From positions 3,224,001 to 3,288,000 of the forward strand of contig NZ_CP010797.1 in assembly GCF_000954115.1 (NCBI RefSeq): 64,000 nucleotides of DNA, read 5' to 3'. Source of the DNA: Rhodococcus sp. B7740 (lineage in GTDB: Bacteria; Actinomycetota; Actinomycetes; Mycobacteriales; Mycobacteriaceae). Below the pieces are notes generated by a model that worked only from the letters and a program-made list of their open reading frames with translations, had not been told where the DNA came from and ran no database searches. The position numbers and the translations under genes are program-made. Position 1 is the first letter of the stretch. Each line of letters opens with the position of its first letter. Positions 17,413-26,333 of the stretch are shown here, in pieces.

Positions 17413-19194
17413 ATGGGAGTCGATGCGGCGACGGTGCGCGAGGCCTACGAATCCGTGCTGCGGCAACTCGTGGACTACCTCGGCATCGACTTCAGCTTCC
17501 TCCGACACAACGACTTCGAGGCCAGGGCCACCAGACTCACCGCGGAATGGCCACCGCGACTGAGCGTGCCCGATCCGGATCCACTGGCTGTGGTCTACTT
17601 CGACGACGCAGACTCGGTATTCCGCCTGGCCGAGACACTGACCGAACCGGCAGTGTTTCGGCCGGATCCGGAACAGGAGGACTACCGTCGACGCGTCGAG
17701 CAGGGGTCGGGATTCTCCGCGACCTCGATGGCCGTCGTGCCACTGCTGCACTCCGAACGCACCACCGGCATCCTCGGCTTCATCAAGATCGGTGACCGAA
17801 GCTGGTCCGAGGCAGAACTCAACGCGCTCAAAGCAATTGCGGCACTGCTCTCTCAACTGCAGGCACGGGTGATCGCCGAGGAGCAACTCCGATTCTCGGC
17901 ACTGCACGACCCGCTGACCAAACTGCCGAACCGCACGGCTCTCGCACAACACCTCCGCGAACGACTCGACCCGTCCATGCCCGGTCCCGTCGCCGTGATG
18001 CACATCGATCTCGATCGACTCAAGGCACTGAACGACTTTCTGGGCCACCTGGCCGGAGACCACTACCTCGAGACCATCGCCGATCGACTGCAGAGCTTCG
18101 TCGGCAGGTCGGCCGGTCTCGTCGCACGCCTGGGCGGCGACGAGTTCCTGGTGGTACTGGCCGGGCCGTGCTCGGCCCGCGTCGCAATACACCACGCCGA
18201 GATGATCGCCGAAGCCGTGAACGCCCCCGTCACCCTCGGAGTCGAACGCATCAGCAGAAGCGCGAGCATCGGAATCGCCTTCGGCCAGCCCGGCAAGCAC
18301 ACCGCCGAGTCGCTTCTGCGGCAGGCAGATCAGGCCGCCCTGGTGGCCAAACGCGCAGGCGGCCACGACATCGCGCTGTTCACCGAAGAGATGCACGCCG
18401 ACGCCGAACTCCGCAACGACGTCGAGATCCACCTGCGCGAAGCCATCGCGGGCGATTCGCTCACCCTGCACTTCCAACCCGAGGTGGACCTGGTGACCGG
18501 ACGCATCACCGCGGTCGAAGCCTTGGTCCGATGGCAACACCCCACCCGCGGACTGCTCCCCCCGTCCGCATTCATTCCGGTCGCCGAGGAGACCAACCTC
18601 GCCGGTGAACTCGGTCGCTGGGTCCTCGACCACGCCTGCCGCACCCTCGCCGACTGGCAACACGAGATCCCCCACCTCGACATCGCGATGCGCGTCAACA
18701 TCTCCCCCGTCCAACTCGTCACCAACGGATTCGTCGGTGCCGTCGCCAGAGCACTCACGGAATTCTCGATAGCCGGGCCCGACCTGTGCCTCGAGATCAC
18801 CGAAGTGGCAGTGGTACAGGACCTTTCCCGCACCCGCGTGACACTGAGCGAACTCCACGAACTCGGCGTGCAAGTGGCGATAGACGACTTCGGCACCGGA
18901 TACAGCTCCCTGTCACACCTCAAGGAACTCCCCGTCGACGCACTCAAGATCGATCGCGCCTTCGTCACCGACCTGGGCAACGAGAACACCGGCGACCTCG
19001 CGATCGTTCAGTCCATCATCGGACTCGCCCGCGCCTTCGGGCTGACCATCATCGCCGAAGGCGTCGAAACGCAGAGCGCCAGAAGAACCCTGATCGAACT
19101 GGGATGCACCCGCGCGCAGGGATACCTGTTCTCCAAACCGGTGCCGGCCGACGACGCACTCGAACTCCTCCACGGCGTGCGCATCGACATCTGA
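17413..19194 (+). CDS. GAF-GGDEF-EAL cyclic-di-GMP enzyme (Rv1354c-like)
   Basis: A 593-residue protein with an N-terminal GAF-like sensor (about 15-160), a GGDEF domain with intact GGDEF near residue 241, and an EAL domain with intact 'EALVRW' near 369. Both cyclase and phosphodiesterase activities are possible. The first ATG (17413) has no ribosome-binding site. The frame stays open upstream to 17296, and the residues just upstream (LEHKRTLEVLVTGVATEL) look like part of the conserved N-terminus. A CTG at 17359 preceded by GGGAG is a candidate true start. It probably shares a unit with the upstream fusion gene. Confidence 0.88.
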   Translation: MGVDAATVREAYESVLRQLVDYLGIDFSFLRHNDFEARATRLTAEWPPRLSVPDPDPLAVVYFDDADSVFRLAETLTEPAVFRPDPEQEDYRRRVEQGSGFSATSMAVVPLLHSERTTGILGFIKIGDRSWSEAELNALKAIAALLSQLQARVIAEEQLRFSALHDPLTKLPNRTALAQHLRERLDPSMPGPVAVMHIDLDRLKALNDFLGHLAGDHYLETIADRLQSFVGRSAGLVARLGGDEFLVVLAGPCSARVAIHHAEMIAEAVNAPVTLGVERISRSASIGIAFGQPGKHTAESLLRQADQAALVAKRAGGHDIALFTEEMHADAELRNDVEIHLREAIAGDSLTLHFQPEVDLVTGRITAVEALVRWQHPTRGLLPPSAFIPVAEETNLAGELGRWVLDHACRTLADWQHEIPHLDIAMRVNISPVQLVTNGFVGAVARALTEFSIAGPDLCLEITEVAVVQDLSRTRVTLSELHELGVQVAIDDFGTGYSSLSHLKELPVDALKIDRAFVTDLGNENTGDLAIVQSIIGLARAFGLTIIAEGVETQSARRTLIELGCTRAQGYLFSKPVPADDALELLHGVRIDI

Positions 19195-19225
19195 CCAGCC
19201 TGATAACCTGACATCCGCACCACAC

Positions 19226-19299
19226 GCCGGTGTAGTTCATTGGTAGAACGCGACCTTCCCAAGGTTGAGAGGCGGGTTCGATTCCCGTCACCGGCTCCA
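19226..19299 (+). tRNA. tRNA-Gly (anticodon CCC)
   Basis: A cloverleaf folds with acceptor stem GCCGGTG/CACCGGC, anticodon stem CGACC/GGTTG enclosing the loop TTCCCAA (anticodon CCC), a T-arm with GGTTCGATTCC, discriminator T and an encoded 3' CCA at 19297-19299. Total length is 74 bases. It sits 31 bases after the GGDEF-EAL gene. Confidence 0.93.
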
Positions 19300-19323
19300 C
19301 CGACCGCCCACCTCGGGCCGTCC

Positions 19324-19384
19324 TCCTGCAGGCTCCACTCCTGCCCATCCCGGTCGTTCCTGCAGGCTCCACTCCTGCCCATCC
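19324..19384. repeat. Two identical 27-bp direct repeats after tRNA-Gly
   Basis: The sequence beginning TCCTGCAGGCTCC is present at 19324-19350 and again at 19358-19384, identical over 27 bases with 7 bases between. Each copy contains the PstI-like CTGCAG palindrome. A similar string (CCGCAGGCTCCACTCC) lies inside palindromic element E1 near 3532. Confidence 0.85.
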
Positions 19385-19490
19385 GATTTGCTCCCGTCTC
19401 GTCCGTATCGCTGAACTCACAGACGCTGCACAGTCACTGCGGTCACTCCTGAAACAAACCGACCACCGCTCAATATTGGTCGATACCCTT

Positions 19491-19506
19491 GCTACCGACC
19501 GGTAGC
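19491..19506. promoter_or_regulatory. Palindrome, candidate operator upstream of GH16 gene
   Basis: GCTACCG and CGGTAGC form 7-bp arms around a 2-base centre. The size and symmetry fit a TetR-type operator. It lies about 134 bases before the GH16 start, far for direct promoter overlap but possible. It resembles the fadE5 promoter string at 35634-35649 at 13 of 16 positions. Confidence 0.4.
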
Positions 19507-19639
19507 ATGTGCGAATTCATTCATTGTATTCGCAAGAATTCCTGCATTTCCGAAGAAACTTCTTCCGCCTTCTTCGCCGTGCTAGAAATCAAATGTCGAC
19601 ATCTTTTCACCGACAAATGACCTGACAGGAATCCCCCTC

Positions 19640-20491
19640 ATGCGATCACTTTCGACAATTGTCGCGGTCACCCTGACGACGATGGCCGTGGCCGTCTCGT
19701 CGGCGACCGCCGCCCCGTCACTGGCCACACCTCCGAGAACCCAAGGCGGAGCCGGAACCCTTCTGTGGGAGGATCAATTCAACGGATACGGTGGACCCGA
19801 CCCCGCCAAATGGGGATTTCAGACCGGCCGCTGGGGCGCGAGTTCCGGTGAGCAGCAGTACTATACAGATTCCTGGAACAACGCCAACCAGTTCAACGGC
19901 TCACTGAACATCACCGCGCGTCGGGAGAACGCACCCGACCGCAAGCGGGCACCGTACAACTTCACCAGCGCCCGCGTGGTCAGCATGGGCAAGCAATCGG
20001 TGACGCCGCCGGTGCGCATCGAAGCATCGATCAAAATGCCGAGCGCCCAGGGTCTGCTGCCCGCATTCTGGACCCTCGGTCTCCAACCCGGTGGCGAATA
20101 TTCATGGCCCAGCCAAGGGGAAGTGGACATCGTCGAAATTCCCGGGCTGTACGGGCCGTCATTCAATTTGCACGGCCCCTCCAAGTGGAACTCCAATCAA
20201 GATACGAAGACCGGCGGAAGTATGAATCCGGTCAACAACGGATTCCACACATACCGAATCGACTGGTTGCCCAACAGCATCACCTGGTTCGTCGACGGAG
20301 TCGCTCGGTTCTCCCTCACTCAGGCCCAGTACGAGGCGAAGGGCGGCAACTGGAAAGCGTTCTCGGGCTCGTGGCCGCACTACATCCTCTTCAACGTCGC
20401 CGTCGGCAACAACTGGGTCGGCAAGACACCGAACAGCACGCCGTACCCGCAGACGATGAGCGTCGACTGGCTACGCGTGAGTCGCCTCTGA
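19640..20491 (+). CDS. Secreted family 16 glycoside hydrolase (endo-beta-glucanase type)
   Basis: A 283-residue protein with a signal peptide (residues 1-25, ending 'SATAAP') and a GH16 jelly-roll domain. The catalytic pair is in 'GEVDIVEIPG': nucleophile E161 and acid/base E166, the E-[ILV]-D-[IVAF]-x-E pattern of GH16. Relatives cleave beta-1,3- or beta-1,3/1,4-glucans outside the cell; some mycobacterial and nocardial members are cell-wall proteins. It is a single-gene unit with a strong hairpin after the stop. The exact polysaccharide cannot be deduced. Confidence 0.92.
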   Translation: MRSLSTIVAVTLTTMAVAVSSATAAPSLATPPRTQGGAGTLLWEDQFNGYGGPDPAKWGFQTGRWGASSGEQQYYTDSWNNANQFNGSLNITARRENAPDRKRAPYNFTSARVVSMGKQSVTPPVRIEASIKMPSAQGLLPAFWTLGLQPGGEYSWPSQGEVDIVEIPGLYGPSFNLHGPSKWNSNQDTKTGGSMNPVNNGFHTYRIDWLPNSITWFVDGVARFSLTQAQYEAKGGNWKAFSGSWPHYILFNVAVGNNWVGKTPNSTPYPQTMSVDWLRVSRL

Positions 20492-20513
20492 CCTGCAGAG
20501 CAGCACTTCCTGT

Positions 20514-20552
20514 CCGCACGGGGCCCAGCCACCACGGCTGGGCCCCGTGCGG
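20514..20552 (+). terminator. Strong hairpin after the GH16 gene
   Basis: A perfect 17-bp GC-rich stem (20514-20530 with 20536-20552) encloses a 5-base ACCAC loop, starting 22 bases after the GH16 stop. No U-tract follows, as is usual in this genome. Confidence 0.85.
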
Positions 20553-20659
20553 TGTGCGCAATCGGCACGGTTTCGACGGCAGAACAATTCTTGTGACTTT
20601 TCTCAACGACGCCGTCTCGTCATAGGGACATTCCACAGTCTGGGGAATATCGTCTGTTC

Positions 20660-21616
20660 ATGCGCGGGCCACGGCGGAGTCTGATCACCCTCGTCATCGC
20701 CGCTGCCGCCGCGCTGCTTGCGCCTTCCGCACACGCGGGGCCCGTGATGCCCATCGCCGCCGCCCCCGAGCAACCCGACCACGCCGATGCCATCCGCTAC
20801 TCGGCATCGAACCGCGACGCCGCCCCGCCCGGAGCCAACGACATGAGCTGCACACCCACCGCAGCCCACCCGAATCCTGTCGTCCTGGTGCACGGCACCG
20901 ATGCCACCGCGTACGCCGACTGGGCAGGCTTCGCGCCGATCCTGAAAGCAGCAGGCTTCTGTGTCTTCGCCATCAACTACGGCACGTCGCCGGACGGCAG
21001 GTCCAACGGGTACGGCGTCATCGAAGACAGTGCAGCGCAACTGAAGGCGATGACGTCGTCGATACTTCAGGCAACCGGTGCCGCCGCAGTCGACGTGGTC
21101 GGCTACTCCCAGGGTGCCGCGGTGGCTCGATACTTCGTCAACAGACTGGGCGGCGCCTACGTCGTCGATCGATGGGTGGGGATCGCATCACCGACGTACG
21201 GCGGCACCATGTACGGAGTAGCGCCCGTCGTGCAGGCGGTGCCGGGTGCAACCGGTGTTCTGGCAAGCGAATTCGGTCCCGGTCTCGCCCAACTGATGGC
21301 CGGATCCGACTTTCTCGATCGGCTCAACGCAGGCGGCGACACCGTGCCCGGGGTGGAGTACACCTCCATCGCAACACGGGTCGACGAGGTGATTCAGCCG
21401 TACACCAATGCGCTGCTTCGAGATCCGGGAGCGCACAACATCGTGGTGCAGGACGTGTGCCCCGATACCGAGGTAGCGCACTTCACGTTCACCTACGATC
21501 CCACGGCGCTGCGGCTGGCGCTCAACGCCCTCGACCCGGCGAACGCGCGTCCCCCGACCTGCGTACCGGTGCCGCTGGGAGCCGGAATCCTCGACGTCGT
21601 CCTCGCCAGCCACTGA
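20660..21616 (+). CDS. Secreted lipase/esterase (Lipase_2 family)
   Basis: A 318-residue protein with an Arg-rich signal peptide cut near residue 26 ('SAHAG'), then an alpha/beta-hydrolase fold: oxyanion segment 'PVVLVHGTD' and nucleophile S150 in 'GYSQGA'. Two cysteine pairs are plausible for an exported enzyme. It should hydrolyse triacylglycerol or other esters outside the cell. Its stop is only 3 bases from the stop of the converging PucR gene, so the transcripts must overlap or end within each other. The preceding gap holds the terminator of the GH16 gene. Confidence 0.88.
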   Translation: MRGPRRSLITLVIAAAAALLAPSAHAGPVMPIAAAPEQPDHADAIRYSASNRDAAPPGANDMSCTPTAAHPNPVVLVHGTDATAYADWAGFAPILKAAGFCVFAINYGTSPDGRSNGYGVIEDSAAQLKAMTSSILQATGAAAVDVVGYSQGAAVARYFVNRLGGAYVVDRWVGIASPTYGGTMYGVAPVVQAVPGATGVLASEFGPGLAQLMAGSDFLDRLNAGGDTVPGVEYTSIATRVDEVIQPYTNALLRDPGAHNIVVQDVCPDTEVAHFTFTYDPTALRLALNALDPANARPPTCVPVPLGAGILDVVLASH

Positions 21617-21619
21617 TCC

Positions 21620-22807
21620 TCAGGTCAGGAGCTGATACGCCCTGAGCCCGACGTACAGTTCGGCGGCCTGGATCGGATCACGGAAGTCGCGACCGGTGAG
21701 CTCGGCGATTCGACGTAGCCGATACAACACCGTGTTCCGGTGGTAGTGCAGCGATTCGGCGGCATCGCGGGTGGAACCGCCGCAGGAGAACCAGGCGTCG
21801 AGAGTATCGAGCAGGCTCTGCCGTTCGGCTCGCGGCAACGCCAGCAGATCGCCGAGTATCTGACGGGAGGCGATCCGGCCCGATTTCGGATCGCGGACCA
21901 GCAGTAGCGGCACCGGCACCGAGTCGTAGCGCACCGGTGCGGGCGGTGATGCCTCGCTCGAGGTGCACGACCGCGCCAGCCGGGCCTGGCCTACGGCGTC
22001 ACCGATACCCGACGGCGACCGGAACACCGAGCTCACCCCGACCCGCCCCGGACACAGCTCGCTCAGCGTGACCACAGCGGAGTCGATCTCCGATTCCGTT
22101 GCGGCACAGATGAGCCCGACGGTACCGTCCACCTCGGCGTCCCACACCGATTCGGCACCCGCGGTACGGAGGCGGGCGATCAATCCGTCGATCCCCATCG
22201 CTGCGGTCAACGGCTCCTGCGACACCACCGCGAAGTAGCCGTGGTCGGGAATGCGGAACGTTCGCAACGCGTCCGCCGCCGCAGTCGGATTCGCGCCGTG
22301 ATCGGCGAAGAGCACACGGATGAGGCGTCCACGAGCTTCGGCGCTTTCGCGCGCACGCATGTCGGCGCTCTCTCGATAGGCTTCCGCTGCCTCGTCGGAG
22401 TACACGTCGACCAACGCCCAGACCTGAGCGGCCATGTCCAGCAGCGCATGACTCGCCCGGCCGTCCGAGCGTTCCATCAACTCGTCCCAGACCAACCTGC
22501 CGCCCAGCCGAAAGGCGTGCAGCAGGGCAGCCAGCGGTACCCCCTGCTCGGCCTTGAGCCGGCCCGCGTCCCGCGCCGACTCGAGCCGCATGGGAGCACG
22601 ACCGGACAGCTTGCCCAACATCGAGGCCAGATTGCTCCGCGACGCCTCGTAGAGCTGCTCGGTGGTGAGCAGCGTCGATTCGAGGTAGGCGTGCTCGGCC
22701 CCCAGGATGCGTCGCACCAGCTCGGTCGCGAGATCGTCGACGCCGTCGAGCATCGTCGCGGCCAGATCGGTCGGTGACGGATGCACATCGAACTCGGTCG
22801 CGGTCAT
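21620..22807 (-). CDS. PucR-family transcriptional regulator
   Basis: A 395-residue protein with an N-terminal RsbRD-like helical region (about 10-165), a central degenerate GGDEF-like segment and the C-terminal PucR helix-turn-helix ('[21 protein letters not shown]', about 345-365). It is divergent from the aldehyde dehydrogenase-GMC oxidoreductase pair and probably activates it in response to an alcohol or its catabolite. The intergenic region contains an inverted repeat TTGTGC-N4-GCACAA that resembles one upstream of the second PucR-linked operon. The ATG at 22807 fits the family N-terminus. Confidence 0.88.
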   Translation of the reverse strand: MTATEFDVHPSPTDLAATMLDGVDDLATELVRRILGAEHAYLESTLLTTEQLYEASRSNLASMLGKLSGRAPMRLESARDAGRLKAEQGVPLAALLHAFRLGGRLVWDELMERSDGRASHALLDMAAQVWALVDVYSDEAAEAYRESADMRARESAEARGRLIRVLFADHGANPTAAADALRTFRIPDHGYFAVVSQEPLTAAMGIDGLIARLRTAGAESVWDAEVDGTVGLICAATESEIDSAVVTLSELCPGRVGVSSVFRSPSGIGDAVGQARLARSCTSSEASPPAPVRYDSVPVPLLLVRDPKSGRIASRQILGDLLALPRAERQSLLDTLDAWFSCGGSTRDAAESLHYHRNTVLYRLRRIAELTGRDFRDPIQAAELYVGLRAYQLLT

Positions 22808-22851
22808 GACCGAACTCTAGCCGTACCCGTGTAAGCCACGCCACAGCGAAA

Positions 22852-22867
22852 TTGTGCGGTGGCACAA
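22852..22867. promoter_or_regulatory. Inverted repeat, candidate PucR operator
   Basis: TTGTGC (22852-22857) and GCACAA (22862-22867) are perfect arms separated by GGTG. The site lies in the 164-bp divergent region between the PucR gene and the aldehyde dehydrogenase. A related site occurs at 43784-43800. Confidence 0.5.
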
Positions 22868-22971
22868 ACTGTCGCATCCGATTGAGGCCCCCGGCCCATA
22901 GCGTCCCGCGCCCGAGTGCGACCACAATCACAGTGAAGCCGTGTACCCGAACGACGAGTGGAGCCGAGAAG

Positions 22972-24714
22972 TTGACCAGCGACGTCACCCCACACCTGCA
23001 ATCCGTACCGACGACGGGACCCACCGAGGCAGTCGACTCCGCACTCGCCGATCTGTCCGCGGGAGAGAAGAACTGGGAACGCCTCACCCTGGCCGAACGC
23101 CGAGCGCTCCTCGAACGTGTGCATGCGCTGACCACAGCTCACGCGCAGGAGTGGGTAACGGCGGCAACGTCGATCAAGGGACTCGACGCCTCGTCCAGCC
23201 TCGTCGGAGAGGAATGGCTGTCGGGTCCGTACTCGTTCCTCAACGGACTCGGCACCGTGGCGCACACACTCGCGGCGCTCGAAGCAGGCACCAGCCCACT
23301 GGCCGGTGCGAAGTTCGGAACGGCACCCGGTGGGCGCACGACGGTGTCGGTGCTGCCCCTCAACATCTTCGAGCGACTCCTGCTCAACGGGTTCAGCGCC
23401 GAGGTGTGGCTGAAGCCCGGAATCGACCGTGCAACCGCACAGCGGACCGCGGGTCTCGCCCAGCTCGACCCCACCCGCACCGCAGGCATCGGAGTGGTTC
23501 TCGGCGCAGGCAACATCACCTCGATCGCGCCGCTGGACGCGTTGTACGAACTGATCGCGTTCAACCGGGTCGTCGCACTCAAGCTCAACCCCATCATGGA
23601 TCCGCTGCTGCCCGTGTTCGAGAAGATCCTCGCCCCGCTCGTCGACATCGGCGCACTGCGTCTGCTCACCGGAGGAGCCGACGTGGGCACCTACCTGGTC
23701 CAGCACTCGTCCGTCGACCACGTCCACATGACCGGCAGCGCCATCACGCACGACGCAATCGTCTTCGGTCCCGGCCCGGACGGAGCTGCGCGCAAGGCGG
23801 CCAACGACCCGATCCTCACCAAGGAGATCTCCAGCGAACTCGGCGGAGTCTCGCCCACCATCGTTCTGCCCGGTGAGTGGAGCCGAGCCGACATCGAGTT
23901 CCAGGCCGAACACATCGCCACCCAACGCCTGCACAACAGTGGATACAACTGTGTCGCTTCGCAGGTCGTCGTACTATCCTCGGAATGGAAGCAGCGCGAC
24001 CAATTCGTCGCCGCCCTTCGCGCCGCCCTCGACCGCGCTCCGGCACGAACGCCCTACTACCCCGGCAGCGACAAGCGAGTGTCCGACGCCACCGCCACCT
24101 ACCCGTCCGCCGAACGCCTCGGTGAACGCGGCGGCCGCGTGCTCATCACCGATCTGAACCCCGGCGAATACGCACCGCTGCTGCAGACCGAGTACTTCGC
24201 ACCGGTCATGGGGATCATCGAATTGCCCTACAGCGGAGCAGCATTCGCCGCCAAGGCGGTACAGGCCGCAAACGAGGAATTCACCGGAACACTCGGCATC
24301 AACATCATCGGCACCCCCGGCACCATCAAGGGACTCGGGGAGAAGTTCGACACCATGCTCGCCGACCTCCGGTACGGCACCATCGCCGTCAACGCCTGGA
24401 CGGCCATCGGATTCCTCACCGCAGCGGCCACCTGGGGCGCATTCCCCGGCCACACCGTCGACGACGTGCAGAGCGGAATCGGCGTCGTGCACAACGCATT
24501 ACTGATCGACGGGGCCGAGCGAACAGTGGTGCGCGGGCCCTTCCGGCCACTGCCGCGCTCGCTGGTCAACGGCGAACTCTCCATCTCGCCGAAGCCACCG
24601 TGGTTCGTCACCAACAAGACCGCAGCATCGACCGGCAAGCTGCTCACCGCATTCGCGGGCGCACCGTCCTGGTCCAAGCTGCCGGCAATTTTCGCCTCCG
24701 CCCTGCGCGGGTAG
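22972..24714 (+). CDS. Aldehyde dehydrogenase family protein
   Basis: A 580-residue NAD(P)-dependent dehydrogenase with the catalytic glutamate near 285 ('KEISSELGGVSP') and the nucleophilic cysteine near 327 ('NSGYNCVASQ'). It is longer than classical aldehyde dehydrogenases (about 490-500). I place the start at TTG 22972, preceded by GGAG nine bases upstream; earlier in-frame codons (GTG 22933 or the open frame to 22852) run across the putative operator. It oxidises an aldehyde to its acid and probably acts after the alcohol-oxidising GMC enzyme encoded 32 bases downstream. Confidence 0.88.
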   Translation: MTSDVTPHLQSVPTTGPTEAVDSALADLSAGEKNWERLTLAERRALLERVHALTTAHAQEWVTAATSIKGLDASSSLVGEEWLSGPYSFLNGLGTVAHTLAALEAGTSPLAGAKFGTAPGGRTTVSVLPLNIFERLLLNGFSAEVWLKPGIDRATAQRTAGLAQLDPTRTAGIGVVLGAGNITSIAPLDALYELIAFNRVVALKLNPIMDPLLPVFEKILAPLVDIGALRLLTGGADVGTYLVQHSSVDHVHMTGSAITHDAIVFGPGPDGAARKAANDPILTKEISSELGGVSPTIVLPGEWSRADIEFQAEHIATQRLHNSGYNCVASQVVVLSSEWKQRDQFVAALRAALDRAPARTPYYPGSDKRVSDATATYPSAERLGERGGRVLITDLNPGEYAPLLQTEYFAPVMGIIELPYSGAAFAAKAVQAANEEFTGTLGINIIGTPGTIKGLGEKFDTMLADLRYGTIAVNAWTAIGFLTAAATWGAFPGHTVDDVQSGIGVVHNALLIDGAERTVVRGPFRPLPRSLVNGELSISPKPPWFVTNKTAASTGKLLTAFAGAPSWSKLPAIFASALRG

Positions 24715-24746
24715 AACCCAGCGTCGACGACGATCGAAGGACAATC

Positions 24747-26333
24747 ATGAGCTCTCAGCGCACGACGGCCGACTACATCGTGGTGGGCGCAGGTTCGGCA
24801 GGCGCGGTGGTGGCCAATCGCCTCAGCGCAGACCCACGCAACGAGGTGATCCTGCTCGAGGCCGGCCCCGAGGACAAGAACAAGTTCGCCCACATTCCCG
24901 CTGCATTCTCCAAACTCTTTCGCAGCGAGGTCGATTGGGACTACCTCACCGAACCGCAACCGGAACTGCGCGATCGCAGCATCTACTGGCCGCGCGGCAA
25001 GATGCTCGGTGGCTCGTCGTCCATGAATGCCATGATGTGGGTGCGCGGATTCGCCGCAGACTACGACGACTGGGCGGCAGTCTCCGACGACTCCTGGTCG
25101 TTCCGCAACCTCGTCGGCTACTTCCGCAAGATCGAGAACATCGAGGGCACAACCGAACTCGACTCCGGTACGGACGGCCCGCTCGTCGTTTCGCACCAGC
25201 GCAGTCCCCGTGCCCTGACGTCGTCCTTCCTCGACGCCGTCGAGGAGGCCGGCTATCCGGTCGAGACGGCCAACCTGCCCGAACCCAGGGGCTTCAGCCG
25301 CACGATGGTCAACCAGAAGCGCGGCGCACGGTGGAGCACCGCCGATGCGTACCTACGACCGGCGAAGAAGCGCAAGAACCTCACCATCCTCACCGATGCG
25401 CAGGCCACTCGCGTCCTCTTCGAGGGCAGTGCCGCGGTGGGCGTCGAATACACCTCGGGCGGCGCAGTACACACCGTTCGTGCACGCAGAGAAGTCGTGC
25501 TGTCCGGCGGAGCGATCAACACCCCGCAACTGCTGATGCTCTCGGGCATCGGCGACCAGGAACAGCTGAAGTCGCACGGCATCGCCGTCCGGCATCACTC
25601 ACCCGGAGTCGGACAGAACCTGATCGACCATCTGGCCGCACTCATCGGCTGGAAGACCGAAACCGACTCGCTCTTCCACGCCGAGAAGATCCCGGAGTTG
25701 GTCAACTACCTCGCACGCCGACGCGGCATGCTGACTTCCAACGTCGCCGAGGCCTACGGTTTCGTCAAGAGCCGCGAGGACCTCGCCCTGCCCGATCTCG
25801 AAGTCATCTTCGGCCCGGCACCCTTCTTCGACGAGGGACTCATCGCGCAGGACTCCCATGCCGCCGTCATCGGAACGGTGCTCCTCAAACCGGAGAGCCG
25901 CGGCGAGATCACCCTCCGGTCGTCCGACCCGACGGCCAAGCCCATCGTCGAACCGCACTACCTGGGCGATCCGGAGGGCCTCGACCGCCGGGCGATGATC
26001 GAAGGCCTTCGGGCATGCATCGCGATCTCCGAAACACCCGCTCTGAAGGGACTGCTCGGCGACGTCGTACGCCCCAGGGTGGCGTCGAACATCTCCCCGG
26101 CGGACCTGCTCACCGAGGCTCTCGAGCAGAATGCGCACACGCTGTATCACCCCGTGGGCACTGCCCGTATGGGCAACGACGCCGACAGTGTCGTCGATGC
26201 CGAGTTGCGGGTACGGGGCGTCGACCGCCTTCGCGTCGCCGACGCGTCGATCATGCCGAGCATCATCCGCGGACACACGCACGCACCGTCGGTGGTGATC
26301 GGCGAACGAGCAGCGGACCTGATCCTTCGTTGA
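24747..26333 (+). CDS. GMC-family FAD oxidoreductase (alcohol/choline dehydrogenase type)
   Basis: A 528-residue flavoprotein. The N-terminal FAD loop 'VVGAGSAGAVVANRL', the GMC signature 'GRGKMLGGSSSMNAMMW' region near 85-100 and the C-terminal catalytic 'HPVGTARMG' plus 'RGHTHAPSVVIGERAADLI' are all present. It oxidises a primary alcohol to an aldehyde, which the upstream dehydrogenase can take further. A GAAGGA site precedes ATG 24747. A longer open frame back to 24600 lies within the dehydrogenase gene and is rejected. Choline, polyethylene glycol or other alcohols are possible substrates. Confidence 0.92.
   Translation: MSSQRTTADYIVVGAGSAGAVVANRLSADPRNEVILLEAGPEDKNKFAHIPAAFSKLFRSEVDWDYLTEPQPELRDRSIYWPRGKMLGGSSSMNAMMWVRGFAADYDDWAAVSDDSWSFRNLVGYFRKIENIEGTTELDSGTDGPLVVSHQRSPRALTSSFLDAVEEAGYPVETANLPEPRGFSRTMVNQKRGARWSTADAYLRPAKKRKNLTILTDAQATRVLFEGSAAVGVEYTSGGAVHTVRARREVVLSGGAINTPQLLMLSGIGDQEQLKSHGIAVRHHSPGVGQNLIDHLAALIGWKTETDSLFHAEKIPELVNYLARRRGMLTSNVAEAYGFVKSREDLALPDLEVIFGPAPFFDEGLIAQDSHAAVIGTVLLKPESRGEITLRSSDPTAKPIVEPHYLGDPEGLDRRAMIEGLRACIAISETPALKGLLGDVVRPRVASNISPADLLTEALEQNAHTLYHPVGTARMGNDADSVVDAELRVRGVDRLRVADASIMPSIIRGHTHAPSVVIGERAADLILR

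Larger units (their letters stand above)
19300..19639. other. 340-bp intergenic region with direct repeats and a palindrome
   Basis: No gene is visible between tRNA-Gly and the GH16 gene. The region holds two 27-bp direct repeats just after the tRNA (19324-19350 and 19358-19384) and a palindrome at 19491-19506, followed by AT-richer DNA before the GH16 start. The last 130 bases probably contain the GH16 promoter; ATG 19640 is preceded by GGAAT and has a weak ribosome-binding site. Confidence 0.6.

Noticed and set aside
19324..19384. Attachment site of an integrated element
   Set aside because: The direct repeats do not overlap the tRNA 3' end and no integrase gene is in the window.
22808..22851. 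N-terminal extension of the aldehyde dehydrogenase across the divergent promoter
   Set aside because: The longest frame (from 22852) crosses the putative PucR operator; TTG 22972 has a ribosome site.
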